64,000 nt of DNA from assembly GCA_963836785.1 (NCBI GenBank), contig CAWIKW010000012.1, positions 54,615 through 118,614 of the forward strand. Direction: 5' to 3'. Within the stretch, counting starts at the first letter, position 1, and each line of letters opens with the position of its first letter. Of this stretch, positions 63,489-64,000 are shown one piece after another. The notes under the pieces are model-generated. The model was given only the letters and a program-made list of their open reading frames with translations, had not been told where the DNA came from and ran no database searches. Made by a program: the position numbers and the translations under genes. Source of the DNA: DASQPR01 sp963836785 (GTDB lineage Bacteria > Actinomycetota > Actinomycetes > Mycobacteriales > Micromonosporaceae).

Positions 63489-64000
63489 TTACCGATCGCC
63501 GGTCGGCCAGGTCCGCCAGTTCTGGTAGGACCGGCTCGGTGTCGGCCCGCGCTGTCCCTGGTAGCGAGAGCCGTAGACGGCGGAGCCGTACGGGTGCTCG
63601 GCCGGCGAGGACAGCCGGAAGATGCACAGCTGCCCGATCTTCATGCCCGGCCACAGCTTGATCGGCAGATTCGCCACGTTGGACAGCTCCAGCGTGACGT
63701 GCCCGGAGAAGCCGGCATCGATCCAGCCCGCGGTCGAGTGGGTGAGCAGTCCGAGGCGGCCGAGGCTCGACTTGCCCTCCAGCCGACCGGCTAGCTGATC
63801 CCCAAGCGTGATGACCTCGAGCGTCGACGCGAGCACGAACTCGCCCGGGTGCAACACAAATGGTTCGCCGTCGGCGACCTCGACCGATGCGGTCAGCTCG
63901 TCCTGCTGAATGGCGGGATCTATGTGCGTGTAGAGGTGGTTGTTGAACACGCGGAACAGTCGGTCCAGGCGTACGTCGACGCTGGATGGTTGGACGAGCG
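63489..64000 (-). CDS. dcd: dCTP deaminase, 5' end missing
   Basis: C-terminal 170 residues; the frame is open to the right edge, so about 20 residues are lost. Dcd motifs: the visible start SSVDVRLDRLFRVFNNH, GKSSLGRLGLLTHSTAGWIDAGFSGHVTLEL, KIGQLCIF and YQGQRGPTPSR. It makes dUTP from dCTP; in mycobacteria the enzyme also yields dUMP. Confidence 0.93.
   Translation of the reverse strand, partial: LVQPSSVDVRLDRLFRVFNNHLYTHIDPAIQQDELTASVEVADGEPFVLHPGEFVLASTLEVITLGDQLAGRLEGKSSLGRLGLLTHSTAGWIDAGFSGHVTLELSNVANLPIKLWPGMKIGQLCIFRLSSPAEHPYGSAVYGSRYQGQRGPTPSRSYQNWRTWPTGDR

Overview
The window is 64 kb of high-GC DNA from an actinomycete-type actinobacterium. This follows from GTG-rich starts, leaderless-looking promoters, an XRE(DUF5753)/DUF397 pair, a class E sortase, CrgA, and the FhaA-FhaB-PstP-RodA-PbpA-PknA-PknB morphogenesis/signalling cluster beside tRNA-Leu. 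In mycobacteria and many relatives that cluster lies near oriC, but no dnaA, gyrA or gyrB is present here. I cannot name the genus.

Layout. 1-15437: a UvrA-type ATPase (cut by the left edge), small regulator/enzyme genes (AraC, three VOC proteins, DUF1905, TenA, cation transporter, GrpB, DUF6886, YbaK), ProS followed by a DsbA/FrnE-like protein, an SGNH hydrolase, VanZ, a large TPR protein and a TetR regulator. 15438-21911: a leucine/isovalerate catabolism locus made of biotin carboxylase, HMG-CoA lyase, carboxyltransferase and acyl-CoA dehydrogenase. Two operon heads carry the same 16-bp site, presumably read by the TetR protein; an HxlR/SnoaL divergent pair sits in the middle. 21928-35409: a MarR/YceI divergent pair, a GCS2-family ligase, membrane and PASTA proteins, a nuclease-like protein that has lost catalytic residues, XRE/DUF397, an adenosine-deaminase-family enzyme, and a WecG-type glycosyltransferase with a sugar-nucleotide epimerase. 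35528-47531: tRNA-Leu and the FHA/Ser-Thr kinase/cell-wall cluster, then a PabA/TrpG amidotransferase, sortase E, DUF881 and CrgA. 47785-49935: a membrane Fe-S oxidoreductase resembling mycobacterial EtfD. 49936-50482: an intergenic cluster of palindromic repeats. 50483-52815: two overlapping CNNM/CBS (HlyC/CorC-type) genes. 52816-55737: two cyclic-di-AMP (ydaO-type) riboswitches, each in front of a secreted NlpC/P60 peptidase. 55920-61225: an accessory stretch with two APH-fold kinases, an ArsR-like/MFS pair and decayed genes (IS110-like tail, an AAA/HTH chimera, a frameshifted threonine-dehydratase remnant). 61524-64000: an M3 oligopeptidase and dCTP deaminase (cut by the right edge).

Themes. 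Cell-wall growth control is concentrated here: PknA/PknB with FHA readers and the PstP phosphatase, the RodA/PbpA synthase, CrgA, and c-di-AMP-controlled peptidoglycan hydrolases. Acyl-CoA oxidation links the leucine locus to the EtfD-like protein. Many small regulators show readable operators in their own promoters. I did not find a clearly novel multi-gene defence or biosynthetic system. The most notable observations are the two-site TetR regulon with a biotin carboxylase lacking its carrier domain, the paired riboswitch/hydrolase units, the palindrome cluster at about 50 kb, and the twin-operator leaderless HTH gene.
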